Positions 47,123-56,902 of a DNA stretch of 64,000 bases are shown here, one piece after another (position 1 is the stretch's first letter; every line of letters begins with the position of its first letter). This DNA comes from Acidobacteriaceae bacterium (lineage in GTDB: Bacteria; Acidobacteriota; Terriglobia; Terriglobales; Acidobacteriaceae): the NCBI GenBank assembly GCA_028283655.1, contig JAPWKE010000003.1, positions 3,348,001 through 3,412,000 of the forward strand. The letters run 5' to 3'. The notes under the pieces are model-generated. The model was not told where the DNA came from and searched no databases. It saw nothing but the letters and a program-made list of their open reading frames with translations. The translations under genes were made by a program, and so were the position numbers.

Positions 47123-47164
47123 AAACAGAAAGGCCTTCTCTTTAGGGAGAAGGCCTTTCTGTTT
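47123..47164. terminator. Bidirectional terminator, clpB / GT-C gene
   Basis: AGAAAGGCCTTCTC / GGAGAAGGCCTTTCT around TTTAG, flanked by AAAC and GTTTG. Confidence 0.85.
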
Positions 47165-47179
47165 GCGGAAGAGACGCCG

Positions 47180-48880
47180 TTACTCGTTGTAGATCATGTG
47201 ATGCTGGCCGCTCCAACTCGCATGAGTCACAAGGAAATCCTCTGGCCTGGTTCCTGGATAGGTCACGGCCCAGTATCGTGCCAAAGCTGCTTCAATCTGT
47301 GCGTGGAAGGGGGAGTCTTTACGGATGGCAAGGCCATAGTTGGCTGCATCTGCGTAGAGATCGTACTGCGCAAGAAACGCCGGATCGGCAAACATGACAC
47401 CGCGCTGCTGCGTGTAGTCGGAGTTCGGCATCCAGATAAGATCGATCTTGCGCTTCATGAAGCGTTGCATGTCGAAGCCATGGAGAGCAATCTCTGTATC
47501 GTTGAGCCCGGCTATATCGACAACGTTGGCGTTTGGTGCGGCTGCCCCCAGGTAGCCGACTTCAGTGGCTGCGACAGAAACACCTTTGGGGAGCGGAGCG
47601 ACGAGCAGATCTGTGACCTGCTGCATGGCCGTGTCCCAGCCGACATAAGGCAGTGGATGGGCTGCAGCCATGGCGAGGTCGGCGTCGTCATACTCTTCGC
47701 GATGGTGGTGTTCGAGGTGGCGAAGCTTGTTTTGCGCTGCCTCTGTGCTCAGGCCAAGCAAAGCAACGACCAGCACGACAAAGGTAAGCGACCGTACGGA
47801 GAGCAATGAGGGCAGGTTCTCTGTTCCCTGCTGTTCCCTGGCGACGAGCCTCGCATCAAGCAGCAGCAGTGCTGGAACGATCAGCAGCGCTGCATAAGGC
47901 ATGTAGTAGCGTGCTTCAAAGCCCATGATCTGCGTAACGGTGCCGAGGTAGGCAAAAACAGCGAGTGCTGGTAGAAGAAACACGACCAGCAGCTTGCGGT
48001 CCGCACGTGTGGAGAGCAAGACGAGCAGGCCCAGGTAGACGGCCATTGCCGCAAGAAAAACAGCGAGCAGAAACTCCGGGTGCCAGACTCCGCGGTATCC
48101 GAGGTAAGCGTGCTTGCCTTTCATGTAAACACTTAGCGGAACCACGGTGCCGAAGTACGCGCGGCACACGGCAAGTTCTGCAAGGATCAGTGCAAAGAGC
48201 GTACCAAGAGCAACGATCAGGCGCGAAAGACTCTGCTTCTTCTCGGGGAGCAGGAAGAAGGCTAACGCTGGCAGAAGCATCGCAACGAGCGCTGCTTCGG
48301 GACGCGCGAGATAGGTTAAAAATCCCAGCAGTCCAACCGTCCACGAGGGCACTTGTTCTGTGCGGCACCATCGCAGTGTCAGCCCGCAGAGGCCTCCGAG
48401 CAGCGCCGTGGCAAGCATTGTCTCCATGCCGGTGGTGGCATGTTTGGCGAGAATCGCCGTTCCCCCGAGCGTAAGCGACAGCGGCACAACAACCCACGGC
48501 AGTACACGGAATGTGCTTCCGCGGAAGAGCGGACTCTGCGCGTTGCGCGCCACAGCCCATGCAATCGCAGTCACCGCGGCGAAGGCACAGAGCCACGAGG
48601 CCAGGACGAGCTGCGTCCACATGCCAAACGGAAGATAGCTGATGACAAGAATGCAGAACGCCCAAAGCAATGACGTGGGGCCGTAGGTGTGATGTCCGTC
48701 CAGGTTCCAGGACATGCCAAGCCCGGCACGAATGTTGTGCGCATAGCGTTCGAACATGTATGCATCGTCAAAGCTGAGCGGAGTGCGCCGCGCAGCAAGG
48801 AACCACTGTACCCAGACCGTGGCCACGCAAAGCAGGATGACAAAGGTGAGGGTGCTGTAAAGCTTCCGCGACGGTGTCAT
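47180..48880 (-). CDS. GT-C-like integral membrane glycosyltransferase (arabinosyltransferase-like)
   Basis: 566 residues with about ten membrane helices and a soluble C-terminal domain. The first periplasmic loop holds SFDDAYMFERYAHNIRAGLGMSWN (key SFDDAYMF), the acidic pair typical of GT-C enzymes that use polyprenyl-phosphate sugars; this variant recalls the mycobacterial AftB-like group. ETMLATALLGGLCG and the C-terminal VGYLGAAAPNANVVDIAGLND also match that group. The gene overlaps the preceding gene by ATGA (48877-48880), so the two are translationally coupled. Sugar and acceptor unknown. Confidence 0.72.
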   Translation of the reverse strand: MTPSRKLYSTLTFVILLCVATVWVQWFLAARRTPLSFDDAYMFERYAHNIRAGLGMSWNLDGHHTYGPTSLLWAFCILVISYLPFGMWTQLVLASWLCAFAAVTAIAWAVARNAQSPLFRGSTFRVLPWVVVPLSLTLGGTAILAKHATTGMETMLATALLGGLCGLTLRWCRTEQVPSWTVGLLGFLTYLARPEAALVAMLLPALAFFLLPEKKQSLSRLIVALGTLFALILAELAVCRAYFGTVVPLSVYMKGKHAYLGYRGVWHPEFLLAVFLAAMAVYLGLLVLLSTRADRKLLVVFLLPALAVFAYLGTVTQIMGFEARYYMPYAALLIVPALLLLDARLVAREQQGTENLPSLLSVRSLTFVVLVVALLGLSTEAAQNKLRHLEHHHREEYDDADLAMAAAHPLPYVGWDTAMQQVTDLLVAPLPKGVSVAATEVGYLGAAAPNANVVDIAGLNDTEIALHGFDMQRFMKRKIDLIWMPNSDYTQQRGVMFADPAFLAQYDLYADAANYGLAIRKDSPFHAQIEAALARYWAVTYPGTRPEDFLVTHASWSGQHHMIYNE

Positions 48881-50502
48881 GGGCGTTGTCCTTGACCGGC
48901 TGAGACTGCCTGGGTGTTCGAGTTCACCATCGCCGGGAAGTGAACGGAGAGAACTGTGCCTTCGAAGAACGGCGCTAGCGGAGAGGACTGGGCATGGTCC
49001 TCGGCAAAAGCATCTGCTGTAAAGTCCCAGCCACTGTCATAGGCGACCCAGTCCTGCGCGGCCGTGCTTTGTCGAAGCTTGTCATAGCTCACGATCGGGA
49101 GTGCGGTGAAGTGCAGCATGTGCTCGGCGGTGAGAGCTTCTGTGTCGTGTCCACTGAAGCGGATCTCGCGAGCCGCGTCGTAGACGAGCACGGTATGAGC
49201 GCGGAGGAAAGCATCGGGCTGATAGTACTGCGCGATCTCATAGTGGCCCATCTGCTGGATGTAGAGGTTATGCGTGGGGTCTGCAGCGAGCGCGGCGCGC
49301 ACCGCGGCGGGTACTTCGAGCGATTGCATCATGGCGCGGCTCTTCATGCGTTCCAGCGAGGTCTCATGCAGCACGGCGACGAGGATGACGAAGCCGAGGA
49401 TGGAGATCGCGGCCTGATGCGCCGTTTCGCTCTTCAGCAAAGGTGCCAGCCAAAGCGAGAACAGCAGACTAATGCTGATGATGGCGCCGAGTACGTAGCG
49501 AACCTCATAGCTATGTGTGACGAAATGCGCCAGCAGGAAACCGAGGATTGGCAGAGCGAAGAGCGCGATCAGCAAGGCGCTTTCTGCGCGTGGCAACTTG
49601 AGGCTGGCCCAGCCTCGATAGAGGCTGAAGAGGAACGCGAGCATCACGACAACGAAAACGAGAGCGAGGATGCGCTGCGTCTGGGTGCTCGTCCAGGTGT
49701 AGTCAAACAGAAGCGAACGATATGCCTCCGAGACCGCACGCACGCTGATGGTGCCGGCGTTGTAGTAGTGCAGGCGGAAGACCTTCGCAGCTTTCTGGAA
49801 AGGTAGCGTGAGGCCGAAGCAGGCGGTACCGAGGACGAGTGCGGCAACGAGTGCCGTGTCCAGCTTGCGACGGTCAAGTGTGCGCACGAGTTCTGCGAGA
49901 TAGAGCACCGGCAATAGAAGGACGGCGAAGTAATGCGTGTTCAGCGCGAGACCCACGGCAAGGGCGAGCAGTGGCAGCGACCAGCGACGCGTCTGCTCGC
50001 TGCGCGTGGCTGCTTGCCAGGCAACTAGAGCCAGGGCGTAGAGCCCAAGCAGCAAACCGTAGGGGCGGGCCTCCACCGCATAGTAGAGCGTTGCGGTGGC
50101 GAGCGGAAAGATCGCTGCCACGGTGGCCGCTACGCCTGACTGCTGCTCTCCCAGGTGGTCGCGAGTGGCGCGGCGCACGAAAAAATACAGGCACACCTGC
50201 ATGAGCATGTAGCCGAGCAGCGAAGGCAGTCGCAGGGCGAAGGCCGTAGCACCGAAGAGGCTTGTGCTCAGATGCGCTAGCGCGTGGTAGACCATCGGAT
50301 CGAGCGAAATGGGGTAATGCAATTGAATATGCAGGACTTCGGCAAGCGTGGGCACGCTATCGGTCTGCATGACGAACATTTCATCCTGATTCAGCATCTT
50401 CAGCGCACCCCAGTGCACGGCGATCCAGGCTGTGAGCAACAGCGCGAGCACCAGCATGGCAAGGTGTTTCGTCGAGCGCGTAGTGGGTTGCGATGAAGTC
50501 AA
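48877..50502 (-). CDS. Glycosyltransferase family 39-like membrane protein
   Basis: 541 residues, about 11-12 hydrophobic helices. The first loop has the acidic motif LNQDEMFVMQTD, and PISLDPMVYHALAHLSTSLFGATAFALRLPSLLGY (core LFGATAFALRLPSLL) followed by YAVEARPYGLLLGLYAL is the PMT/ArnT-like GT39 signature. Such enzymes move a sugar from a polyprenyl-phosphate carrier to a periplasmic acceptor. TTG 50502 is the start, with GAGG 5 bases upstream. First gene of a two-gene overlap with the AftB-like gene. Confidence 0.8.
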   Translation of the reverse strand: MTSSQPTTRSTKHLAMLVLALLLTAWIAVHWGALKMLNQDEMFVMQTDSVPTLAEVLHIQLHYPISLDPMVYHALAHLSTSLFGATAFALRLPSLLGYMLMQVCLYFFVRRATRDHLGEQQSGVAATVAAIFPLATATLYYAVEARPYGLLLGLYALALVAWQAATRSEQTRRWSLPLLALAVGLALNTHYFAVLLLPVLYLAELVRTLDRRKLDTALVAALVLGTACFGLTLPFQKAAKVFRLHYYNAGTISVRAVSEAYRSLLFDYTWTSTQTQRILALVFVVVMLAFLFSLYRGWASLKLPRAESALLIALFALPILGFLLAHFVTHSYEVRYVLGAIISISLLFSLWLAPLLKSETAHQAAISILGFVILVAVLHETSLERMKSRAMMQSLEVPAAVRAALAADPTHNLYIQQMGHYEIAQYYQPDAFLRAHTVLVYDAAREIRFSGHDTEALTAEHMLHFTALPIVSYDKLRQSTAAQDWVAYDSGWDFTADAFAEDHAQSSPLAPFFEGTVLSVHFPAMVNSNTQAVSAGQGQRP

Positions 50503-50575
50503 GCGTGCCTCGTTACGGAAGATGGAGAGTGGATTTCTTGCTAAGGATACGTTATGAATTTGGCCGTAAAAGACA

Positions 50576-50603
50576 AACCCGCTCGCGGATAAGGGAGCGG
50601 GTT
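50576..50603 (-). terminator. Terminator of UbiA-family gene
   Basis: AACCCGCTC / GAGCGGGTT arms; on the minus strand followed by TGTCTTTTA. Confidence 0.7.
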
Positions 50604-50625
50604 CGTCTGTTGGGGTGCCTTGCGC

Positions 50626-51639
50626 TTAGAGTTGCGGGGTTGCCGGTACGACAGGCGCAGAGGCTGCGACTGTCGCTTGCGGAATCGTCGGCGAAAAGAA
50701 CTCTTCGAGCTTCGGCATACGCGTGAAGAGAAGCACGACCATCACCAGCACCGTTGCAGCAAACGAGCCCATCAGCAGCGGCTCTTTGTAAAGCTTCTCG
50801 GGGTTCTGCACGGCGGACTCGGCCTTGAACGCCAGCTTCAGATAGATGGCCATGGTGAATGCGATGAATGGGAAGCCAAGGACGAGTTCGATGCGGTAGC
50901 GCATGATGAACGCGCCGAGGAAGAGCATCGCAGTCGACGCATAGAAGCAGACGGAGACGAGCAGCGACTCCGGCGTGTAGTGCTTGAACGAAGCACGGTA
51001 GTTGCCGGCGAGGGTGCGATCACCAATTTCGTTGAGCTCGCTAAACCGCTTGAGCCCCATGAAGTAGCAGCCGATCATCCAGTAGGCCACGAGCAGAGAA
51101 ACGGGCGGCACGAGCACGGTAACGGCATACCAGCCGAGCAGCATGCGCAGCGGGTTGTTGACGCTCTCAGTCAGCACGTCGAGGTACGGGACGTCCTTGG
51201 TACGTACTGGCGGGAAGTTATAGAGGCAACCCATCATCCAGAGGACGATAGCAACCAGCGCGAACATGTGGCCGATGAAGAACCATCCAATGCCAACGCC
51301 GACCAGCATCATGGCAAGCCACTGAACGTAAGCCAGCGGAACGTTCACCAGACCGCGTGCTGCAGGACGGTTCTTCTTGATCGGGTGGAGTCGGTCAAAC
51401 GGAGCGTCGAGCACTTCGTTGATCACGTAATTGGAGCAGGCAACGAGAGTAATTGCGACGAACGCGATCACCAGTTGCCACAGCATGTGGCTGCTAAAGA
51501 CAACAGCTCCTGTACTGAGCGGGACGATGACCCCCGGCAGCACGAAGAGGTTCTTAATGGAGTGATCCAGGCGTGCAATCGCCAGATGTGCCCGAAGGCG
51601 CTCTGAAAACGAGACACTGGGGATTGCTGATTCAGCCAT
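50626..51639 (-). CDS. UbiA-family prenyltransferase (polyprenyl-phosphate phosphoribosyltransferase-like)
   Basis: 337 residues, eight or nine membrane helices. The first Asp-rich motif reads NYVINEVLDAPFDRLHP (around 69-85), a variant of NDxxDxxxD, followed by KKNRPAARG as in enzymes of the decaprenyl-phosphate phosphoribosyltransferase type; the second motif is YNFPPVRTKDVPYLDVLTE. Canonical UbiA enzymes prenylate aromatic acids, but the Lys-Lys-x-Arg-Pro segment and the GT-C neighbours suggest a polyprenyl-phospho-sugar donor pathway. The second Asn/Asp of the first motif is altered (Tyr after Asn). AGGTGAG about 7 bases upstream supports ATG 51639. Confidence 0.8.
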   Translation of the reverse strand: MAESAIPSVSFSERLRAHLAIARLDHSIKNLFVLPGVIVPLSTGAVVFSSHMLWQLVIAFVAITLVACSNYVINEVLDAPFDRLHPIKKNRPAARGLVNVPLAYVQWLAMMLVGVGIGWFFIGHMFALVAIVLWMMGCLYNFPPVRTKDVPYLDVLTESVNNPLRMLLGWYAVTVLVPPVSLLVAYWMIGCYFMGLKRFSELNEIGDRTLAGNYRASFKHYTPESLLVSVCFYASTAMLFLGAFIMRYRIELVLGFPFIAFTMAIYLKLAFKAESAVQNPEKLYKEPLLMGSFAATVLVMVVLLFTRMPKLEEFFSPTIPQATVAASAPVVPATPQL

Positions 51640-51713
51640 TAACTCTCACCTGATTATTCTCTTGTAGAAGATGGATAGATTGTACCGAAAGAATAAAGTC
51701 TTTCTTTTGCACA

Positions 51714-52913
51714 TCAGTGGTCAGACGGCAGAGGGAGTGTGGACAATGACAGAGCCGATTGTCGTCCTCCTCGCACAAATCGCTTACCGAAGGCGATCAT
51801 AGGGGTTTCGATGAAATAAAAGCTGGCCAATGCGCAGAGCACAGCGCAACCTATTTCAGTGATCGGGCTTTGCAGTGTATGGATACGCCCTGGATAGGTG
51901 ATCGAGCGCGTAAGGAAGAGTATTTGCCAGAGATAGAGGCTATAAGAAATACGTCCGATGAAACGAAATGGAGCGGTCTCCAGCATCCTCGTTAGCCAGT
52001 TTTCTGGATGTAGGCTGGTGCTGAGTAGCAAAAGAGGGAAAATTATAGCTTCGGCGAGCGACGGGATACCGTTGTGGTTAAAGCGGTCTTGCAGGAAAAG
52101 AACGATGGCCGAGAGCAGCAAGAGCGGAACCACATGTAGGTACTTTGTCGCATATTTCCTGGTCTCTCCTCGGTCTAGGATGAGGGCGCAAAGCGCAGGG
52201 ACGAGAAGACCAAACAAGCAAAACTCTGTGCGTTGGTTCCAGAAGATATTACGCGTAGCTGGTGGGTGAGTCGCCATGTAGAAGACGCTCCAGCCGAGGA
52301 AAAAAGCCGCGAGAGTTGCAATAACGGCGTGTCGTGCGCGAGGGAAAAGCACCAGCAACGTTGGAAAAAAAAGATAAAAGTGTTCTTCGACCGCGAGAGA
52401 CCAGAAGTGGCTTGTGAACCATGTCCCAGAATCCCCTGATTGCATGAAGTAAGACCAGTAGTTGCGGCAAAAGAGCAGTGCCGAAAGCCAGGCCGAGTGG
52501 TTGAGCGGGATAATCTTCAGAGCTTCCAGCCCCAGCAATATGGCCAGAAAAGTGAAGGAGGCTGGAAAAATACGGAAGCTTCGGCGTATGTAGAAATTTG
52601 GCAGCGAAATCTTCCCGTTGCGCTTCTCTTCGTTCAGCAGTCTAGAGCAGATCAATAGTCCGCTGATGGCGAAGAAGAGCCACACGCCGTCGGCGCCTTT
52701 ATTCTGCAAATGATGACGTGCAAAGCGCCACGGCAGCACTGCCGAGTGGTCAAGCAACACGGCGCTAATCGCAATGGCGCGCCAGCCATCCAGACTGGGA
52801 AGATAGCCGACGCGATCCCGGTCGCTGCGGCTGGAGTCTTTCGATCTGGGTTCGGTCTCGGGGCGCGCGTTGTCAGGCTCTGCTGGAAGGAACGTCGCGG
52901 AGAGACTGCTCAT
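51714..52913 (-). CDS. Acyltransferase family 3 membrane protein (OafA-like)
   Basis: 399 residues. LPSLDGWRAIAISAVLLDH (catalytic His in LLDH), GVWLFFAISGLLICSRLL and FYIRRSFRIFPA form the N-terminal family signature; WSLAVEEHFYLFFPTLLVL is the second conserved block. About ten hydrophobic helices. ATG 52913 (SSLSATFLP) is chosen because GGAG lies about 9 bases upstream. GC content is visibly lower than that of the flanking genes. It probably acylates a surface glycan made by this locus; acceptor unknown. Confidence 0.88.
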   Translation of the reverse strand: MSSLSATFLPAEPDNARPETEPRSKDSSRSDRDRVGYLPSLDGWRAIAISAVLLDHSAVLPWRFARHHLQNKGADGVWLFFAISGLLICSRLLNEEKRNGKISLPNFYIRRSFRIFPASFTFLAILLGLEALKIIPLNHSAWLSALLFCRNYWSYFMQSGDSGTWFTSHFWSLAVEEHFYLFFPTLLVLFPRARHAVIATLAAFFLGWSVFYMATHPPATRNIFWNQRTEFCLFGLLVPALCALILDRGETRKYATKYLHVVPLLLLSAIVLFLQDRFNHNGIPSLAEAIIFPLLLLSTSLHPENWLTRMLETAPFRFIGRISYSLYLWQILFLTRSITYPGRIHTLQSPITEIGCAVLCALASFYFIETPMIAFGKRFVRGGRQSALSLSTLPLPSDH

Positions 52914-53168
52914 AGGGTGGAACTCCAGGGGCAAATGGGAAACAGGAGCTGTAGAAGCAGAGCCTCGGAAGTGGGCGAACCCCAGTGAGCCGGGAAGCAG
53001 TGGTTATGTTTCCTATGATATCCATTTGCCATGATTTTTGAGATACGGCGAATGGGGTAGTGTTCTGCCGCAGGGCATTGTGATTCAACAGCAACATCGT
53101 GGCGCAGTTTGCCTATTGCGATAGTCAAAGCGAAAGATACAATCCCGCTATATTCAGCAACAATGTGA

Positions 53169-53186
53169 TGCTGAGCTGGCTCAGCA
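53169..53186. promoter_or_regulatory. Perfect palindrome upstream of DUF2142 gene
   Basis: TGCTGAGC / GCTCAGCA separated by two bases, 22 bp before the TTG start. It could be an operator or a leader hairpin. Confidence 0.35.
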
Positions 53187-53208
53187 ACCTCATGGAATCG
53201 AGAAAGTT

Positions 53209-54666
53209 TTGACGCGCGAGACCCCATCTACCTCTGTGCTGCGAGGCGGCCGTCATCTGCCGGAACTCTATCTGGCGATCGCTCTGGTCGTGACGCTACT
53301 ACTTAGCCTGCTGACCCCGGCGTTTTATGTTCCCGACGAAGAGCATCATGCTGAGCGCGCGCTCGTTATAGCCCAGGGACAATGGGAGATTCAGCCCTCG
53401 TCCCAGGGGGTTGGTGGTCGGGTGAATGACGGTGTACTCGCTCTGGCAGCACCGACGAACGCGGTGTTGAGCCATCTGATGAGCACGTATAGCAAAGCGA
53501 GCCAGTATCCTGATGGACGTTTCTCGGAGGAAACGGTTCGGCAGCAGGCTGCAGCGCGCTGGTCTTCCACGTCGACCTTCACGAACTTCCAGAACGTAGC
53601 GATTTACCCGCCAACGCTTTATTTGCCGCAGCTTGCGGGCTGGATGCTTGGGCAGCACGCCCAGCTTTCGGTGCTCAATTCCTTGCGGCTGGCTCGGCTG
53701 ATCGTAGCCCTCTGTGCAATCGCGCTGGGGTGGTTTGCACTGCGGCTTGCCTCGGCGGGGTGGCGCCCTGCCCTGTTTTGCCTGTTGCTCCTGCCCACAG
53801 TACTGAGCCTGAACGCGTCCTGCGCACAGGACGCCATGCTTTTTTCGCTTGCTTCGCTGGCGATGGCATTGCTTTCCAGAGCGTTGGCGGAAAGAAGAAC
53901 GCAGACGCTTTTGGAGTTGCTTGTGACCACTTTGGCGCTGCTGCTTTGCATTGGTGACCGTACGCCCTACGTTCTTCTGCTGTTTGCGCTGTTTCTTCCC
54001 GTGCTGGAGTCTCAATCAGCACGCGCAAAGCGTTTCCTCGCACCGTCTATCGCTATCGGGTTGGCGTTGCTGGTCACCCTTCTTTGGCATCACGCAATTC
54101 TTGCTGTCGAGGTCTTCAAGCAGCAGGGCTCTGACCCTGCCGTGCAGCTTGCGTTCCTCAAGTCCCATCCTCTGCAGGGGCTGTCGTGGATCGTCATTGG
54201 AACGTTGAAGGCTGCGCCGGGGTTGGCCGCAAAAGGCGTCTTTGTCATTGGAATGAATGATGCGTTTCCGCCTCGTGCGGTCTATATGTTGCTGTTTTTA
54301 GGTGCGCTGGGCGTGCTCTTTTTGCATCGTGGGCAAGCTCTGCGAACGCTGGCAGGACGCCTGCTGGTGGCGACAGTATTGTTTGCGATCATGTTTGGCG
54401 TAAGTCTGGCGGCTTACCTTATGTGGAACCCGGTGGCTTCTCATGCTGTCAACGGTCTTCAATCCCGCTACTATCTGCCTCTGATTCCGTTCGCTCTCCT
54501 CCTCCTCGGGAAGGACTCCAAGGCGCAAATAGAGGAACGTTGGGCGCGGTTGTATGTACCATCGATAGTGCTGTTCCTTGTCGGCGTGTTTTCTACGCCG
54601 TTCATCGCGGCGCATCGGTTCTATGGCACAGGCTTGGCTTCTGCCATGGGGCATCTGCTCCGCTAA
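53209..54666 (+). CDS. DUF2142/GT-C-like membrane protein
   Basis: 485 residues, about 12 hydrophobic helices. After the first helix comes FYVPDEEHHAERALVIAQGQW, whose Asp-Glu-Glu-His loop is the typical start of the DUF2142 family; YPPTLYLPQLAGWMLG and LQSRYYLPLIPFALLLLG are further landmarks. DUF2142 proteins sit in O-antigen or teichoic-acid-type loci and are thought to be glycosyltransferases using lipid-linked sugars. TTG 53209 is the assumed start; the ribosome-binding site is weak. Next gene begins 51 bp downstream, same strand. Confidence 0.8.
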   Translation: MTRETPSTSVLRGGRHLPELYLAIALVVTLLLSLLTPAFYVPDEEHHAERALVIAQGQWEIQPSSQGVGGRVNDGVLALAAPTNAVLSHLMSTYSKASQYPDGRFSEETVRQQAAARWSSTSTFTNFQNVAIYPPTLYLPQLAGWMLGQHAQLSVLNSLRLARLIVALCAIALGWFALRLASAGWRPALFCLLLLPTVLSLNASCAQDAMLFSLASLAMALLSRALAERRTQTLLELLVTTLALLLCIGDRTPYVLLLFALFLPVLESQSARAKRFLAPSIAIGLALLVTLLWHHAILAVEVFKQQGSDPAVQLAFLKSHPLQGLSWIVIGTLKAAPGLAAKGVFVIGMNDAFPPRAVYMLLFLGALGVLFLHRGQALRTLAGRLLVATVLFAIMFGVSLAAYLMWNPVASHAVNGLQSRYYLPLIPFALLLLGKDSKAQIEERWARLYVPSIVLFLVGVFSTPFIAAHRFYGTGLASAMGHLLR

Positions 54667-54717
54667 AGCATCGCAAAGACTTAGCACGCGCATCGCGCAG
54701 AGGATGAGAACTTCATC

Positions 54718-56475
54718 GTGAAGAAGGTTGTAATTATTGGCGCTGGTCCCGCAGGGCTGACCGCAGCGTTGGAGTTTCTGCGCAAGACGGACGTCGTGCC
54801 CGTGATCCTTGAGGCATCGCAGGAGATCGGCGGCATTTCGCGCACGATCCGCTACAAGGGCAACCGCATGGACATTGGCGGCCACCGCTTCTTCTCGAAG
54901 TCGGACCGCGTGATGCAATGGTGGATGGACCTCATGCCCCCGGACGTCGACTCTGCGGACGCCCCGACCGGCCTCTCGCAGGCCGTCGAGATCAGCTACC
55001 AGGGCAAGCAGCGCAAGATCGAGGTGCCCTCCTCCTCTCCGGAGCACCCGCCGCTGCGCGGCATGGGCCCGCTCTCCGTCACCACGGAGACCGACGCCAA
55101 CGATATTCCGCTTGACGCGACCGGCGAAGCCCTGCCCGCGACCGAGACCCTCGTGATCGAAACGCATGAGCCCGAGTCCAACGACCTGGTCATGCTGGTG
55201 CGCCCGCGCAAGAGCCGCATCTACTACCTGCGCCGCTTCTTCGATTACCCAATCAACCTCAGCAGAAATACGATCGAAAACCTTGGCCCGGTGCGCATGG
55301 CGAAGATCGGTGTCAGCTATATCTCCTCGCGCGTTGCGCCTATCAAGCAGGAGAAGAGCCTCGAAGACTTTCTTATCAACCGCTTCGGTCGCGAGCTCTA
55401 CCAGACGTTCTTCAAGAGCTATACGGAGAAGGTGTGGGGTGTTCCCTGCCACGAGATTTCGGCGGAGTGGGGCGCACAGCGCATCAAGGGCCTTTCGCTC
55501 ACCACGGCGCTGAAGCACTTCGTCAAGAAAGCCTTCAGCGGCAAGCCGAAGGAAGGTTCCACCGACGTTGCCCAGAAGAAGACGGACACATCGCTGATCG
55601 AACGCTTCCTCTATCCCAAGTTCGGCCCCGGCCAGCTCTGGGAGCACGTTGCCGACAAGATCGTCGCAGCAGGCGGAACGATCGAGATGGGCTGGAAGGT
55701 TGATCGTCTGCTGAGTCGTAACGGACAGGTCACAGGCGTGGAAGCCGTGAACGAAGCGGGCGAACGCCGCATCTTTGCTGGCGATTACTACATCTCCACG
55801 ATGCCGATGAAAGAGCTTACTTGGGCACTCGAAGCAGGTGGCGCACAGGTGCCGGAGAACGTGAAAGAGGTCAGCGATGGCCTGCAGTATCGCGACTTCG
55901 TCACGGTCGGCATCCTCGCCAACAAGCTCAGCGTGCAGGAGCCGGACGGCGGCCTGATCAAAGACACCTGGATCTACATCCAGGAACCGGACGTACTGCT
56001 GGGTCGCCTTCAGGTCTTCAACAACTGGAGTCCCTACATGGTCAGCGAGCCGGGCAAGGTCTGGATCGGGCTCGAGTACTTTTGCTACGAGACGGACCCC
56101 CTGTGGGCGATGCCTGACGAAGAGCTGAAGAAGTTTGCTGCCGGAGAGCTGGAGAAGATCGGCATCCTGAAGACAGCAGACGTGCTCGACGGCCACGTCG
56201 TGCGCGTGCCGAAGACCTACCCTGCGTACTTCGGAACCTACTCGCGCTTTGATGAGCTGCGTAACTGGACGGACGGCTTTGAGAACCTCTTCCTCGTCGG
56301 TCGCAATGGTATGCACAAGTACAACAATCAGGACCACTCCATGCTGACGGCGATGGCTGTGGTCGACGGCATCGCTGCCGGCCAGGTGGACAAGCGCTCG
56401 TTGTGGGATATCAACACCGAGCAGGAATATCACGAAGAGAAGGACAAGAAGCAGGCAACAGGAGAGTCACGATGA
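54718..56475 (+). CDS. FAD-dependent oxidoreductase, UDP-galactopyranose-mutase-like
   Basis: 585 residues, soluble. Dinucleotide-binding [18 protein letters not shown] at the N-terminus, then [24 protein letters not shown], a motif shared by UDP-galactopyranose mutase-like and protoporphyrinogen-oxidase-like flavoproteins. [29 protein letters not shown] and the C-terminal FAD-binding [24 protein letters not shown] close the fold. An acidic insertion of about 90 residues (around 80-170, with [15 protein letters not shown]) is unusual. Location among membrane glycosyltransferases suggests a role in making a sugar donor. GTG 54718 starts it; the final bases overlap the next gene as ATGA. Confidence 0.82.
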   Translation: MKKVVIIGAGPAGLTAALEFLRKTDVVPVILEASQEIGGISRTIRYKGNRMDIGGHRFFSKSDRVMQWWMDLMPPDVDSADAPTGLSQAVEISYQGKQRKIEVPSSSPEHPPLRGMGPLSVTTETDANDIPLDATGEALPATETLVIETHEPESNDLVMLVRPRKSRIYYLRRFFDYPINLSRNTIENLGPVRMAKIGVSYISSRVAPIKQEKSLEDFLINRFGRELYQTFFKSYTEKVWGVPCHEISAEWGAQRIKGLSLTTALKHFVKKAFSGKPKEGSTDVAQKKTDTSLIERFLYPKFGPGQLWEHVADKIVAAGGTIEMGWKVDRLLSRNGQVTGVEAVNEAGERRIFAGDYYISTMPMKELTWALEAGGAQVPENVKEVSDGLQYRDFVTVGILANKLSVQEPDGGLIKDTWIYIQEPDVLLGRLQVFNNWSPYMVSEPGKVWIGLEYFCYETDPLWAMPDEELKKFAAGELEKIGILKTADVLDGHVVRVPKTYPAYFGTYSRFDELRNWTDGFENLFLVGRNGMHKYNNQDHSMLTAMAVVDGIAAGQVDKRSLWDINTEQEYHEEKDKKQATGESR

Positions 56476-56852
56476 AGTGGATTTTTGCCTTAGTTGTTTT
56501 GGTGCTTGTTGTTTTCATCGTGGTCAAGCGCGACCAGCTTTATGTGCGCGACCCGCTGGCGAAGGTGACGCATAACGGTATCGAAGAAGAAGGCGCGCAG
56601 GTCTTCATCAACTTCAACAACGAGGTCTACCTCGAGAACGACAATCCGCCGATGCACATCGCGCTGATTCAGCAGAACAACCACGTCGGCGTTCCTAAGC
56701 AGATTCAGTGCCTGCACTGGGTCGCCTGCATGGTCGACGCTCCGGTGGCGACGCTTCTGAAGAAGCTGCCGATCACGGTGGAGTCGATGGATGCGAAGAA
56801 GATCGTGTATCACGACGCGGCGGGAACACAGAGCGCCATCACGCTGCGCTAG
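56472..56852 (+). CDS. Small membrane-anchored protein coupled to the FAD enzyme
   Basis: 126 residues: an N-terminal single span ([19 protein letters not shown]) and a soluble domain with [32 protein letters not shown], then [26 protein letters not shown] and a short C-terminus. It starts inside the stop of the FAD gene (ATGA) with AGGAG about 8 bases upstream, so expression is coupled. No family recognised; two Cys residues (QCLHWVAC) six apart might be functional. Probably periplasm-facing. Confidence 0.78.
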   Translation: MKWIFALVVLVLVVFIVVKRDQLYVRDPLAKVTHNGIEEEGAQVFINFNNEVYLENDNPPMHIALIQQNNHVGVPKQIQCLHWVACMVDAPVATLLKKLPITVESMDAKKIVYHDAAGTQSAITLR

Positions 56853-56869
56853 ACGTCCTGCACGAAGCG

Positions 56870-56901
56870 AAGAAGAGGCTGCCTGCGGGCAGCCTCTTCT
56901 T
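56870..56901. terminator. Bidirectional terminator, small protein / folK
   Basis: AAGAAGAGGCTGCC / GGCAGCCTCTTCTT with loop TGCG, then GTTATG. Confidence 0.8.
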
Positions 56902-56902
56902 G

